Positions 35,735-44,771 of a stretch of DNA of 64,000 bases are shown here, piece by piece. Every line of letters begins with the position of its first letter. Position 1 is the stretch's first letter. The translations under genes were made by a program, and so were the position numbers. Below the pieces are notes generated by a model. That model was not told the DNA's origin. It did not search any database and worked only from the letters and a program-made list of their open reading frames with translations. Source of the DNA: Hyphomicrobiales bacterium (lineage in GTDB: Bacteria > Pseudomonadota > Alphaproteobacteria > Rhizobiales > Rhizobiaceae); assembly GCA_900470965.1 (NCBI GenBank), contig UCCS01000002.1, positions 1 to 64,000 on the forward strand, written 5' to 3'.

Positions 35735-36694
35735 ATGATCACGATCCAACCCCTTTTGGCGGAAGATGCTCCGGCAGTCGCCGCAATGCGTCAGGCCGCC
35801 TCGGCTCATAAGGGCGAGGCACTTGGCCCCGAGGCGCGGCCGATGTTCGATGCCATGTTTGCCGCCACACCTCCTGCGGCGGATGTCCGGGTTGAGGCCA
35901 CGACGGTCGGCGGCATTGCGGGCTTCTGGCTTCGGCCGGCAAACGCGCAACCGGGTGCGCGCATCCTCTATCTTCACGGGGGCGGCTATATGCTTGGCTC
36001 GGCCAAGGCGTTTACCAGTTTCGTGGGCCAGATCGCGGCACGCGTTGGCGCCGATGCCTTCGTGCCGGACTATCGGCTGGCGCCTGAGCATCCGTTCCCG
36101 GCCGCGATCGACGATGTGGTCGCAGCCTATCGCGGCCTCGTGGCAGACGGGACTGAGCGTATCGTGGTTGTTGGCGACTCGGCAGGTGGCGGTTTGACGC
36201 TGGCGCTGCTGTCGATCCTTGCCGCCGACAAGACTGAAGGCATAGTGCAGCCGGTCGGCGCGGCGGTAATGTCGCCCTGGACCGACCTGGCACTGACCGG
36301 CAACAGCTTCGAGACACGGGCCGAAGCAGACCCGATCTTCACGCGCGGCGTGCTTCAGGGCTTCGCCGACATGTACCTTCAGGGCCAGGATACCGCCAAC
36401 CCCAAGGCGTCACCGCTTAACGCCCAACTCGACGGTCTGCCACCCATCCGCATCGATGTCGGCGACGATGAAGTGCTGCTCTCCGACGCCATCCGCTACG
36501 CTGAGAAGGCGCAAGCGGCGGGCCTGGAGATCACGCTTGCGGTGTGGGAGAGCATGCCACATGTCTTCCAATCTTCGCTCGGCCAGTTTCTCGCCGCCGA
36601 GCAGTCTCTGAATGCCATCGGCGATTTCCTGCGCCAGCGGCTCGATGCCCCGGACGACGCCGCCTTCCCTTCCAACCCACACCAAGGAGCTTGA
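35735..36694 (+). CDS. Alpha/beta hydrolase, hormone-sensitive-lipase (bHSL) family esterase
   Basis: The product has 319 residues. YLHGGGYMLGS is the HGGG oxyanion motif, VVGDSAGGGLTLAL carries the nucleophile Ser in GDSAG, and the C-terminal IDVGDDEVLLSDA and HVFQ supply the Asp and His of the triad. It is a cytosolic carboxylesterase for short acyl esters. AAGGAGACC precedes the start. Confidence 0.9.
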   Translation: MITIQPLLAEDAPAVAAMRQAASAHKGEALGPEARPMFDAMFAATPPAADVRVEATTVGGIAGFWLRPANAQPGARILYLHGGGYMLGSAKAFTSFVGQIAARVGADAFVPDYRLAPEHPFPAAIDDVVAAYRGLVADGTERIVVVGDSAGGGLTLALLSILAADKTEGIVQPVGAAVMSPWTDLALTGNSFETRAEADPIFTRGVLQGFADMYLQGQDTANPKASPLNAQLDGLPPIRIDVGDDEVLLSDAIRYAEKAQAAGLEITLAVWESMPHVFQSSLGQFLAAEQSLNAIGDFLRQRLDAPDDAAFPSNPHQGA

Positions 36695-36696
36695 TC

Positions 36697-37086
36697 ATGA
36701 CACGCGTATTGTTTCTAGGACAGAAGCCAGACACCGTCGACTTTTCCGACCCCTCCCTGCCACCAGGGTTCGATGCCGAAAAAATTCAGGCGGGCATCGA
36801 AATCGCGGAGACGACCATGACCGAGCGCGGTTGGGAGGCGGACATTTGTATGATCGCTCCCGATGACAGTGGCATCGCAACATTGGCCGCGCAGCTGGCG
36901 AAAGTGGACTACGATTGCGTCGTGGTCGGCGGCGGTCTGCGCATCCCACCCAAAGGACTGCTGTTCTTCGAGAAGGTCGTCAACGCGATCCACCAAAATG
37001 CGCCGAAGGCGGCAATCGCATTCAACACCCGTCCCGAGGATACGGCGGAGGCCGCCGCGCGGTGGATCGACGATCGCCCTCACTGA
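36697..37086 (+). CDS. Hypothetical protein, flavodoxin-like small domain
   Basis: The product has 129 residues from ATG 36697 (AAGGAGC upstream), two bases after the esterase stop. It has alternating strands and helices: RVLFLGQKPD at the start, then ADICMIAP, DCVVVGGGLR and KAAIAFNTRPEDTAEAAARW. The regular alpha/beta pattern suggests a Rossmann- or receiver-like fold, but no catalytic motif is recognised. Its tight spacing argues that it is a real gene working with the esterase. Confidence 0.7.
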   Translation: MTRVLFLGQKPDTVDFSDPSLPPGFDAEKIQAGIEIAETTMTERGWEADICMIAPDDSGIATLAAQLAKVDYDCVVVGGGLRIPPKGLLFFEKVVNAIHQNAPKAAIAFNTRPEDTAEAAARWIDDRPH

Positions 37087-37148
37087 CTTAGTCCACCAGC
37101 GTCGGATTGAAGCTTCCCAACCCATCAGCACAACTTCGGAGTTTTGAC

Positions 37149-37778
37149 ATGAAAGTTCTTGTATTGGGCGCGACCGGCGCCACGGGCCGGCTGATCGTCA
37201 GCAAGGCCGTTGCAAACGGATACGAGGTCGTCGCCCTCGTTCGCTCCAAGGCAAAGGCCGCGGATCTCAGCGGTGCAGAGTTCATCGAAGGCGACGCCCG
37301 CGATCCGGCAGCACTCGCCCGCGCCATCGCCGGCTGCGATGCCGTCGTCAGTTCGCTGGGTACGGCGATGAGCCCGTTCAAGGAAGTAACCTTGTTGTCG
37401 ACTGCGACGCGTGCCCTGGTCGGCGTCATGGCTGCACAAAACGTCCGTCGTCTGGTGTGCATCACCGGCCTCGGTGCTGGAGACAGCCGCGGCCACGGCG
37501 GCTTCTTTTTCGACCGGCTGTTCCTGCCCTTGATGCTGCGAAAGGTCTATGAAGACAAGAACCGCCAGGAAGATGCGATCCGCGCCAGCAATCTTGACTG
37601 GACCATCATCCGGCCGACGATACTCAACGACAAGCCGGAGCGCGGCGGCATCAAGGCGTTGACCGACCTGTCCGGCGTCCATGGCGGGACCATCGCCAGA
37701 GCCGACGTCGCCGAATTCGTCGTGCAGCAACTCACCGCAGATACGTGGTTGCGCAAAGCACCGCTCATTACGTGGTAG
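37149..37778 (+). CDS. NAD(P)-binding SDR, biliverdin-reductase-B/NmrA-like
   Basis: The product has 209 residues from ATG 37149. MKVLVLGATGATGRLIVSKAV is the cofactor loop, KAADLSGAEFIEGDARDPAAL the second-strand region, and LDWTIIRPTILNDKPERG the typical C-terminal catalytic surface of this atypical SDR group. It is a flavin- or quinone-reductase-like protein. It is last of the four-gene run beginning at 34821. Confidence 0.87.
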   Translation: MKVLVLGATGATGRLIVSKAVANGYEVVALVRSKAKAADLSGAEFIEGDARDPAALARAIAGCDAVVSSLGTAMSPFKEVTLLSTATRALVGVMAAQNVRRLVCITGLGAGDSRGHGGFFFDRLFLPLMLRKVYEDKNRQEDAIRASNLDWTIIRPTILNDKPERGGIKALTDLSGVHGGTIARADVAEFVVQQLTADTWLRKAPLITW

Positions 37779-37896
37779 GTTCGATTGCATCGGCATATTG
37801 CGAAGCATCGCAGTCGAGAGACCGGCAGCAGCCAGCCTATGGGACATCTGATGACCATAGACGTCGTGAAAGCTGGCTGTTGCCAGGGAGAGCCCT

Positions 37897-38112
37897 TTGT
37901 CATTGAAGAGCGAGATCGACATCGAGGATCTGCGTAGTGAGAAGATCATTTCCTTTTCCCGCCAGAACCTCTCCTACAGCGAGCGGTATTTTGCGGAAAA
38001 ATTCGAGGAGCACGATCTGACCGACAATGTCGCCTATACATGCGACGACACATTCTCGCTGGTTGATGTCTCCTTCCGTCATTATCCCTTCTTCTTGCGC
38101 ATTCTCATGTGA
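37897..38112 (+). CDS. Small hypothetical protein, TTG start, overlapping the HTH gene tail
   Basis: The product would have 71 residues (SLKSEIDIEDLRSEKIISFS onward), acidic in the first half, with a GGGAG site before a TTG start. It overlaps the 3' end of the convergent HTH gene by 31 bp. No known domain is seen. It could be a real small gene of the neighbouring module or chance. Confidence 0.35.
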   Translation: MSLKSEIDIEDLRSEKIISFSRQNLSYSERYFAEKFEEHDLTDNVAYTCDDTFSLVDVSFRHYPFFLRILM

Positions 38113-38663
38113 CCCGTGACCTTGCGGGTCGGAAAACCATCGTTGGGAAGCGGCTCGTCGGAGATCGCATCCAGACGATCCGTCCAGTGATCCTGGCGGC
38201 CGGGGCGCTCATTGACAATACCCTTCCAGAACATGTCGTCCTGAGCGGTTCCAGGACCAGCGAGACTTTTGGCATTCTCGAAGTCCAGGCCCTTCAGGAG
38301 TTTGAAGACTTGGCCCTCGTCTTTCTCGAGCACATCCTTCGTTTCGACCTGACTGCCTCGGTCGATGAACGATAGGGCGTCGTGCATCCGCGCGATGTCC
38401 CGGATGCTGCGTTCGGAGAGAGCTTCTCCGCGCCGCCAGTTATGGATCGATTGACGCGAGCAGCTCATAAGCTCGGCGATCCGTGTCCACGAATAGCCAG
38501 TGATGCGCTGAAGATCGAAAAGCTTCGTATAGACGCGCTTGCCTTCGGCATCTGCCTTGGCGGGAACCGCTTCTGCTCCCGTGCCGCCACGCCAAAGATC
38601 CATCGACTGGGATATGGTATTTGTCGTTCTCGACGCAAAGCTGCGCGTAGATAGCACAATCAT
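38082..38663 (-). CDS. HTH DNA-binding protein (Xre/MerR-like region)
   Basis: The product has 193 residues from ATG 38663, overlapping the stop of the upstream TIGR04255-like gene by one base (TAATG). YSWTRIAELMSCSRQSIHNWRRG around residues 55-77 is a clear helix-turn-helix, followed by LSERSIRDIARMHDAL. The tail is basic (HMRMRKKKG). It is a probable repressor of its own operon. Its codon use and AT content differ from the flanking genes, which suggests transfer. Confidence 0.75.
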   Translation of the reverse strand: MIVLSTRSFASRTTNTISQSMDLWRGGTGAEAVPAKADAEGKRVYTKLFDLQRITGYSWTRIAELMSCSRQSIHNWRRGEALSERSIRDIARMHDALSFIDRGSQVETKDVLEKDEGQVFKLLKGLDFENAKSLAGPGTAQDDMFWKGIVNERPGRQDHWTDRLDAISDEPLPNDGFPTRKVTGHMRMRKKKG

Positions 38664-39454
38664 TAGACTTCTTTCCCGTATCTTACGAGGAACGTGTCGT
38701 TCACCGACCATAGAAAAATCGTATAGGCGCGGCTTGCCAGGCCGAACACCACTTCTGAAATCTTATCGGGCGCGAATTCGAACATTTCAGATTCATCAGA
38801 TTTGTACGAGTCCACGTCCAGAAACCACGATGCTGTTGCTGTAGGCGGCATTACGTCGGGATCATGCGTGCCCTCCGCGGGCATATGACCCCATCGGACA
38901 ACCACAGCGCCTTCCCTCGTATTGGCCTCGAATTCCGAAAGCACATACTTGGTGACACCAATGGCATCCCGGATGCCCGCCATTTCGGGACGAAGCATGT
39001 CTTTCATGCTCTCGCCGTCCGGAAGCGAAACCTGATCCACATATCTGATGCCAATCCGCGTGCAATGGCTTGGTGCGATGGTGGCAGCGAGGGCATGGAG
39101 CAGGAACGCAAACCGCTCAGTGAAATCCTTACGAGATGTATATTTTGCCGTTTCGAGCGACAGGAACGTGTCCGACATCGACACCCGCCAGCTTTGAGAG
39201 GGGTCGAGGTAGCGCCATACCGTGGACGACACCATTCGCTGCGGACCGATGACAAATGTGTTGATCAGGTCGTTTTTGGCAATGGAATACTGTTTCCGGA
39301 TGCGCTCCTGAAAAGGTGCAACGAAGCTGCGATCCTGAACGGAGAGGATTTCCGGGAAACGAACTTGAGCGACGACCCGCGCAAGCGGAGCGTTTGCCAG
39401 TGGAATCTCCACAGGATACTCTCCAAACAGAGGGTCTTTGATGGTTTCGCTCAC
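38663..39454 (-). CDS. TIGR04255-like protein
   Basis: The product has 263 residues. The layout matches TIGR04255 proteins as I recall them: an N-terminal PLARVVAQVRFPEILSV, a middle TRIGIRYVDQVSLPDG and a C-terminal ASWFLDVDSY, with about 260 residues and sporadic occurrence beside a DNA-binding protein. The biochemical role is unknown. Together with the HTH gene and a private promoter/operator it looks like a self-contained, transferable two-gene module, perhaps toxin-antitoxin or defence related. Confidence 0.7.
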   Translation of the reverse strand: MSETIKDPLFGEYPVEIPLANAPLARVVAQVRFPEILSVQDRSFVAPFQERIRKQYSIAKNDLINTFVIGPQRMVSSTVWRYLDPSQSWRVSMSDTFLSLETAKYTSRKDFTERFAFLLHALAATIAPSHCTRIGIRYVDQVSLPDGESMKDMLRPEMAGIRDAIGVTKYVLSEFEANTREGAVVVRWGHMPAEGTHDPDVMPPTATASWFLDVDSYKSDESEMFEFAPDKISEVVFGLASRAYTIFLWSVNDTFLVRYGKEV

Positions 39455-39468
39455 GGATCACTCGCAGG

Positions 39469-39511
39469 GTTGATTTTGAATCAACTATAATAGTGTAAAG
39501 CAAATCGTAAA
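39469..39511 (-). promoter_or_regulatory. Promoter and operator of the TIGR04255/HTH module
   Basis: On the minus strand TTTACG (39506-39511) and TATAGT (39484-39489) are separated by 16 bp. The perfect inverted repeat GTTGATT-TTG-AATCAAC at 39469-39485 covers the expected transcription start, 15 bp before the start codon. This is a typical layout for repression by the module's own HTH protein. Confidence 0.7.
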
Positions 39512-39604
39512 GTGGCGTTGAATCACATTAGAAAATTAATTTGGTTGTGCGGTCAAATTGGATGACTTCATCCATGGGCACCTCGACCAAGCGTAGTGGG
39601 CTTC

Positions 39605-40999
39605 CTATTTCCGCAGAGGCGATGCGATCCCGGTCGCGTCTCTTAAAGCCCGTTGCAATGAAACGGAGCATCTCAATCCACCGTTTGTGGCCTTAGAAAG
39701 TGTAATCGATCCGCCATACAGCTGGATAAGCTCGTTGGCGATCGTCAATCCAAAGCCGTCACCGGGAACAGCTTCATCCATGCGCTTACCGGGGAGGAAG
39801 GCTTCCGCCATTGTGTCTTGCGCCATGCCTGGACCGTCATCTTCGATTATGATCACGATCATGCTGCCTTCGGTTCTACCCGAAATTTGGATGACGCCTG
39901 CTGCCCACTTGAATGCATTGTCGATCAGATTGCCAAGAATCTCATCCACATCCTCTTCGGCGCAGGCAACAAACAAGTCTGGATCGATATCGCAACGGAC
40001 AATGATGCCTCGCTCGGCATAAATCCGCGTCATGACAACAAGGAGATCGTCGATGCGAGGTTTGATGGCGATGCTGAGACCGCTCCCCCCGGCCGCGGTT
40101 TTCCGGGCGCGGGCGAGATGATGGCGAATGCGCCGGTCGATCCGGTCGACCAGGCTGCGCATTTCCCCATCAGGGTCGTTTTCTGAATTCAGCGCGAGCG
40201 AAAGACTTGTGACTGGCGTCTTGAGCCCATGAGCAAGATTGGCAAAGTGCAGGCGTGTGTCGGCGAGCCGCTGCCGGTTCTGATCGACCAGGCGGTTAAT
40301 TTCCTGCGTTACGAGGCTCAACTCTTCGACGTCGACATCTGCCAGGCGCGGCAGATTGCCGGCCGTGATTTCCGAGATGCTCGATGTCAGTTGTCGAAGA
40401 GGGCGCAGACCGTAACCAACCTGGAGCAGGATGCCCGCCACCAGAACGGTACCCAGAAACGTCATCGCGGGGATCAACCACAGAAGCGCACGCCTTGCCG
40501 GGGCGGTCAGCGCCGATTGGGGCGCTGTAACGGAGATCTCAACTGTCTTACCGTCAATGTTCGCCGAAGCGACGCGCAGGTAGAGCTCCCCTCCTTGGAA
40601 TGGCATGTGATCGGTCGGCTGTGGCGCCCCGCTGAAGACATGTCGCCAATCCAACGGACGGGGAGGGCTGTCGATACTTTGACCAGCGAGTGACCTTGAG
40701 GTGATGAAGACTTCGCCGGCCGAAACCTGCCAGTACCACCCGGCGCCCCTGCGGTCGAAGGGCGGGCCGTCCAACGAAGTTCTGAGAGCCAGCGTCCCGT
40801 TCGCGTTGACGAAAAGGCTCCCTCGCAGTCCGTCGATTTGGGTATCCAGCCGTTGATCGATCTGCTCGCGAACGACACCTGCGACGATCAGATAGAGAAT
40901 GACGGAAGCAAAGATAACAGTCGCGGTGACGAAGACGAGCGAGAACCCGACCAGCCGCCGCGAGATCGACGGCCGCGTGTACAAGCCGAGACCATTCAT
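39605..40999 (-). CDS. Sensor histidine kinase (PhoQ/QseC-like)
   Basis: The product has 464 residues. Membrane segments lie at about 15-42 and 172-195 with a periplasmic sensor domain between. A HAMP linker follows, then the dimerisation helix with LAHGLKTP (His257), the N box DEILGNLIDNAFKWA and the G boxes DDGPGM and GDGFGLTIA. It phosphorylates the OmpR-type regulator, whose gene overlaps it by ATGA. The stimulus is unknown; relatives sense divalent cations or membrane stress. Confidence 0.92.
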   Translation of the reverse strand: MNGLGLYTRPSISRRLVGFSLVFVTATVIFASVILYLIVAGVVREQIDQRLDTQIDGLRGSLFVNANGTLALRTSLDGPPFDRRGAGWYWQVSAGEVFITSRSLAGQSIDSPPRPLDWRHVFSGAPQPTDHMPFQGGELYLRVASANIDGKTVEISVTAPQSALTAPARRALLWLIPAMTFLGTVLVAGILLQVGYGLRPLRQLTSSISEITAGNLPRLADVDVEELSLVTQEINRLVDQNRQRLADTRLHFANLAHGLKTPVTSLSLALNSENDPDGEMRSLVDRIDRRIRHHLARARKTAAGGSGLSIAIKPRIDDLLVVMTRIYAERGIIVRCDIDPDLFVACAEEDVDEILGNLIDNAFKWAAGVIQISGRTEGSMIVIIIEDDGPGMAQDTMAEAFLPGKRMDEAVPGDGFGLTIANELIQLYGGSITLSKATNGGLRCSVSLQRALRDATGIASPLRK

Positions 41000-41658
41000 G
41001 ACGCAGCCGTCAGCATGTAACCGCGCCCACGAACCGTTTCGATCAACTCCGCCCCGATCTTTCGGCGCAGCCTCGCAATGATCACCTCGATCGAGTTGGA
41101 ATCAACTTCGGCATCGCCCTCGTAGACCCTCTCGATCAGCTCGCGCCGATCGACGATGATCTCCTTTCGAAGCATCAGGCAGGATAAAACCCGCCATTCG
41201 AGGGCGGTGAGTTTCAACGGCAAGCCGCTGAGTTCGAACGTGCCGAGCTGGGCATCGAATGCCACGGGTCCGCATGTAATCTTCGAGCTGGCGTGACCGG
41301 CCGAGCGCCGGACGAGTGCGCGAAGTCGCAGCACCAGTTCCTCGACCTTGAAAGGCTTGGTGAGAAAATCGTCCGCGCCCGCCTTGAAGCTTTCAACTTT
41401 GTCCGGCCAGCCGTCACGTGCCGTCAGGACCAGGACCGGAAAGGTACGATCGGCGGTCCGCCACGCTTTGAGAACGGACACGCCGTCGATCTTGGGCAAT
41501 CCCAGATCGAGAACCGCAATGTCGTAGATCTCGGTAAGGCCGGCATGCTGGGCATCCTCACCGTTATGGGCGATATCGACCACAAAGCTTTCCGCCCGCA
41601 GGCTGGCGGCAATTCGCTTGGAAAGGTCGTTATCGTCTTCGACAAGAAGCACGCGCAT
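40996..41658 (-). CDS. OmpR/PhoP family response regulator
   Basis: The product has 220 residues. LLVEDDN, the phospho-acceptor D51 in IAVLDLGLPKIDG, and LTKPFKVEELVLRL form the receiver. The C-terminal winged helix (LTALEWRVLSCLMLR, DSNSIEVIIARLRRKIG, VRGRGYML) binds DNA. It is divergent from the OB-fold-like protein and MFS exporter genes, and CTTAAC-N5-CTGAAC lies between, the spacing typical of this regulator family. Confidence 0.93.
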   Translation of the reverse strand: MRVLLVEDDNDLSKRIAASLRAESFVVDIAHNGEDAQHAGLTEIYDIAVLDLGLPKIDGVSVLKAWRTADRTFPVLVLTARDGWPDKVESFKAGADDFLTKPFKVEELVLRLRALVRRSAGHASSKITCGPVAFDAQLGTFELSGLPLKLTALEWRVLSCLMLRKEIIVDRRELIERVYEGDAEVDSNSIEVIIARLRRKIGAELIETVRGRGYMLTAAS

Positions 41659-41692
41659 CTTTGGTCCGTTTCTGTCTGGATAGCGCCATTGC

Positions 41693-41752
41693 TAAGCCAG
41701 CAAGGCTTAACTCAACCTGAACCGCAAGGTTCAGGTCCGTGGTGGTACCACG
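41693..41752. promoter_or_regulatory. Regulatory region with direct repeats and three stacked inverted repeats
   Basis: CTTAAC-N5-CTGAAC at 41706-41722 is an 11-bp-phased direct repeat suited to an OmpR-type dimer. Three inverted repeats lie within 60 bp: TAAGCC/GGCTTA (41693-41709), CCTGAACC-GCAA-GGTTCAGG (41716-41735) and CGTGGT-GGT-ACCACG (41738-41752). The region separates the response-regulator gene from the 41793 gene. Confidence 0.55.
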
Positions 41753-41792
41753 CTGATAAAACTCTCCCGTCAAACCAGAACAGGAGATTTCC

Positions 41793-42311
41793 ATGTCAAC
41801 CCCGGACCAAAACACACCCGACAATCATCACGAGGCCGTTGCCGGCAAGCACCCGCATCCTAAGCCACCTCACAGCCACCGAACCCGTCGACTGGCGGCG
41901 TTCGGGGTAACCGCTTTTGCCATCCTGGCGCTCGGAGCTGCGGCCGGCGCCGGCGCAATGAAACTGACCCGTCCAAGCATGGAGCTCGCCCCCATGACGC
42001 CGGTCGCGATTTCGGCCATGCCGGATCGGAGCCTGGTGACCGTCAAGGGAAAGGTAGCCGAAGTCTTCGGCAACAAGTTCATCGTTCAGGACGACAGTGG
42101 GCGGGCCCTAGTCGAGACCGGGCCTTCCGGTGACGACGGCAAACTTGTCAGCCTCAATGAGGCCATTAGCGTCCAGGGCCGTTTCGAGCACGGTTTCCTG
42201 CACGCGAGCTTCATCGTTCGCCAAGACGGCAGCGTCGAGGCGCTCGGACCGGCCGGCGGACCCCCGCATCACGGTCCGCTGGAGGACCTGCTTCGCCGCG
42301 GCAAACCGTGA
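41793..42311 (+). CDS. Membrane-anchored OB-fold-like periplasmic protein
   Basis: The product has 172 residues. It has a His/Pro-rich cytoplasmic start (KHPHPKPPHSHRTRR), one membrane helix at about 35-55 (LAAFGVTAFAILALGAAAGA) and a periplasmic beta-rich part (VTVKGKVAEVFGNKFIVQDD, ALVETGPSG) resembling BOF-type OB folds. The His-rich segment could bind metal. It is divergent from the two-component genes and 106 bp before an MFS exporter, so it is a likely member of that regulon. Confidence 0.7.
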   Translation: MSTPDQNTPDNHHEAVAGKHPHPKPPHSHRTRRLAAFGVTAFAILALGAAAGAGAMKLTRPSMELAPMTPVAISAMPDRSLVTVKGKVAEVFGNKFIVQDDSGRALVETGPSGDDGKLVSLNEAISVQGRFEHGFLHASFIVRQDGSVEALGPAGGPPHHGPLEDLLRRGKP

Positions 42312-42417
42312 GGAACTTCGGTTCCCATGACCACACCAGCCGCCTGGAACGTTGTCTTCCATTCTCCGTTCCCGGCGGCCACCACATCGACAACAACACC
42401 AGCAAGAGAGGACGGGC

Positions 42418-43659
42418 ATGCAAACCACGTCACGGACAGGCCTGACCGACCGGTCGTTGGTGGCGCTTGCATTTCTCAACTTCTTCCTTGCCGATGCGCG
42501 CGATGGCCTTGGCCCGTTTCTCGACGGTTTTCTGGCGACCAATGGCTGGTCACCGATGACGCTCGGGATCATCGCCACGCTCGGTGGAGCGCTTGGCATG
42601 GTCGCGACGCCGCTGTTCGGCGCATGGGTCGATGCATCGCGCCGCAAACGCATGCTGATTATCATTCCGGTGATTCTGGTTACCGCGGCGGCCCTGTGGA
42701 CGCTCGCCAGTCCTGGCAATGCGTCGGTCTTCGGCGGCCAGTCGGTCACTGCAATCGTCGGCGCCATCGTCGGCCCGGCACTGATGGGTCTGACGCTGGG
42801 CCTCGTCGGTGAAAGGAAGTTTTCGCATCAGGTGGCGAGGAACGAGTTCTGGAACCACCTTGGCAATGTCGTTTCGCTTGCCGGCGTATACGTGGCCACC
42901 GTCGCCTTCGGCCTGAACGGAGTGATCGGCCTTATGGTCCTGACCGCAATCGCCGCCGTCGCGGCAGCGATTGCGATAGATCCCAAGAGGATAAATCATG
43001 ATGTCGCTCGGGGCCTGGCGCATCACGATGGTGCGCCCGGTCCGTCCGGTTACTCTGTTTTGATCGGCAGCAAAGGTCTCATCCTGCTCGCCGTGACGCT
43101 GATGATCTTCCACTTCGGCAATGCGCCGATCAGTCGCTTGATCGCCCAGGATTTCTCCATCCAGCTCGGCACCCCATTCCGGACCACGGCGGTGACCACA
43201 TTCGTTTCGCAGCTCGCCATGATCGTTATGGCGCTTGCGGCACCACTCCTCATCCGCCGCTTTGGCCTAGCGAGCATTTTCACCATCGGATTGCTGGCCC
43301 TGCCAATTCGCGGCGCGATTGCCGGCTCCTTCACGGATTTTGCCGTCATCTTTCCGGTACAGATCCTCGATGGCATCGGAGCCGGCCTGATCGGCATCGC
43401 AACCCCGGTCGCGACGGAACGTATCCTGGCCGGGACCGGACGTTTCAATGTGGGCCTGGCTGCCGTGATGACGGTGCAGGGGATCGGTGCGTCGCTCAGC
43501 AACATCGTCGCCGGCTGGCTGACGGACATGGGTGGCTACGGGCTCGCCTATTGGATCCATGGCGGAGTTTCCGTGCTTGCGTTCGCCACCTTCCTGATCG
43601 GCCGAGACAGTATTGCTCCGCTGAAAAAGCACGATATGGATGCTGCTGCCCGTCGCTAA
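42418..43659 (+). CDS. MFS transporter
   Basis: The product has 413 residues from ATG 42418 with about twelve membrane helices. The loop PLFGAWVDASRRKRM is the MFS motif A (GxxxDxxxRRxxx) after helix 2. It is probably a drug or metabolite exporter under control of the adjacent two-component system. Confidence 0.87.
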   Translation: MQTTSRTGLTDRSLVALAFLNFFLADARDGLGPFLDGFLATNGWSPMTLGIIATLGGALGMVATPLFGAWVDASRRKRMLIIIPVILVTAAALWTLASPGNASVFGGQSVTAIVGAIVGPALMGLTLGLVGERKFSHQVARNEFWNHLGNVVSLAGVYVATVAFGLNGVIGLMVLTAIAAVAAAIAIDPKRINHDVARGLAHHDGAPGPSGYSVLIGSKGLILLAVTLMIFHFGNAPISRLIAQDFSIQLGTPFRTTAVTTFVSQLAMIVMALAAPLLIRRFGLASIFTIGLLALPIRGAIAGSFTDFAVIFPVQILDGIGAGLIGIATPVATERILAGTGRFNVGLAAVMTVQGIGASLSNIVAGWLTDMGGYGLAYWIHGGVSVLAFATFLIGRDSIAPLKKHDMDAAARR

Positions 43660-43717
43660 TGGCGACGTGTCGGCGCCAGCTCTAAAATTCGGTTGGAATA
43701 CGAGGAACGCACTGACC

Positions 43718-43940
43718 ATGACCTGGGGCATAGCCGGGTTGACCGCCCTGGGTGTGATTACGAGGCCCGTCGCTTGGAGCCATCTGGGCGCTTCTCGGCG
43801 CGGCGCTTCTGGTTGCCCTGGGACTGATTGGTCCAGGCGATACCTGGGCTGGTGTTGCCAAGTGCTTCGACGTCCATCTCTTTCTGATCGGTATGATGTT
43901 GCTCTCCCCAGCTCGCACGGCAGGAAGGAGCCGCGGCTAA
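43718..43940 (+). pseudogene. ArsB/CitM-type anion transporter N-terminal remnant
   Basis: MTWGIAGLTALGVITRP in one frame continues after a 1-2 base change near 43775 as AIWALLGAALLVALGLIGPG and FDVHLFLIGMMLLS in another, the start of ArsB-type/SLC13-like carriers. The frame then ends at 43938-43940 and the remaining helices are absent. It is a decayed fragment. Confidence 0.6.
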
Positions 43941-44664
43941 ATGACAGCATGGGGTGTCTGGAAAGCACTGAAATCAGATCCCACTGTGGACGACAAAAGT
44001 CTAGCCAAAGCAATCCGAGAAAGTTCTGGCCGGACCGAACTCGTTCGCTCCAGACATTGATTTGAGCGGTGATAACCAGCTTTTCCTTTTCTTCGTCAAT
44101 ATGAACACTCGCAACCATCTCAAATAAAGTTGAGTAGTCTCATCGATATATTGGGGGAAAGCAGCTTTTGGCTCAATCTGCTCTGCTGCACGGAAATTCC
44201 CGAATCTGGAGTTGAAATGCCGTCGGGTGCCCACTTACTGTCTTCATTCGAGAAGATCCTCTGAAACGAGGCGACGATAAAACGAACTTGTCGGACGGTT
44301 CTTCTGCCTGTCAGACGTGTGAGAAAGCGCCAAGAGCTTGCGTCATTCGGGCCGCTTTCGCCCCCGAACGACACGGACACGACGAGTCATTCCTGGTTGC
44401 TGCATACGGTGGCTTGGTCACTATTTCTCATCAGCGGCTGGAATTTCAGTCAGCGCAAGTGACGCCGCTTGGTGGCGCCCGTGGCGATATGGCGGAAGTC
44501 GCAGGCGGTGGGCGTCCGGCGAGCCGGTTTTGGTTACCGTAGGCCCAAACTCATTGTGAACCGCTTTGGTATTCGTCGGCGTGCGCCCCGATGTCATCCC
44601 GCGGTGGAATGAGCCGTAGGGCCAGAACTTAGTAGAAATCGACAGGCAGAGTAAGAACCCTTCG
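43941..44664. other. Gene-poor stretch before the siderophore operon
   Basis: No reading frame here has a credible start, ribosome site or recognisable product. Short frames on both strands (for example 44120-44380 minus and 44288-44542 plus) overlap each other and look random. The stretch may be old, decayed coding DNA. Confidence 0.5.
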
Positions 44665-44673
44665 TTGACAGAA

Positions 44674-44721
44674 TTGTCATGATCGCGTTAAGGGTGCGAT
44701 ATAACATGAGTGCAAGCGTCA
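44674..44721 (+). promoter_or_regulatory. Promoter and iron-responsive (IRO/RirA-type) operator of the siderophore operon
   Basis: TTGTCA (44674-44679) and GATATA (44698-44703) are spaced by 18 bp. TGA-N9-TCA at 44707-44721 overlaps the expected start site; this is the published IRO-box pattern for RirA. The surrounding 27 bp from ATAACATGA to GTCAAG match the receptor promoter at 19 positions. A TGACA-GAAT-TGTCA inverted repeat (44666-44679) covers the -35 box. Confidence 0.65.
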
Positions 44722-44771
44722 AGTTTCCGACACGAGTTTGGTCAAATAGACAACGGAAGGTGGCTGAAACC

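Noticed and set aside
44120-44542. Overlapping small frames on both strands before the siderophore operon
   Set aside because: No start signals or family match; the region looks non-coding.
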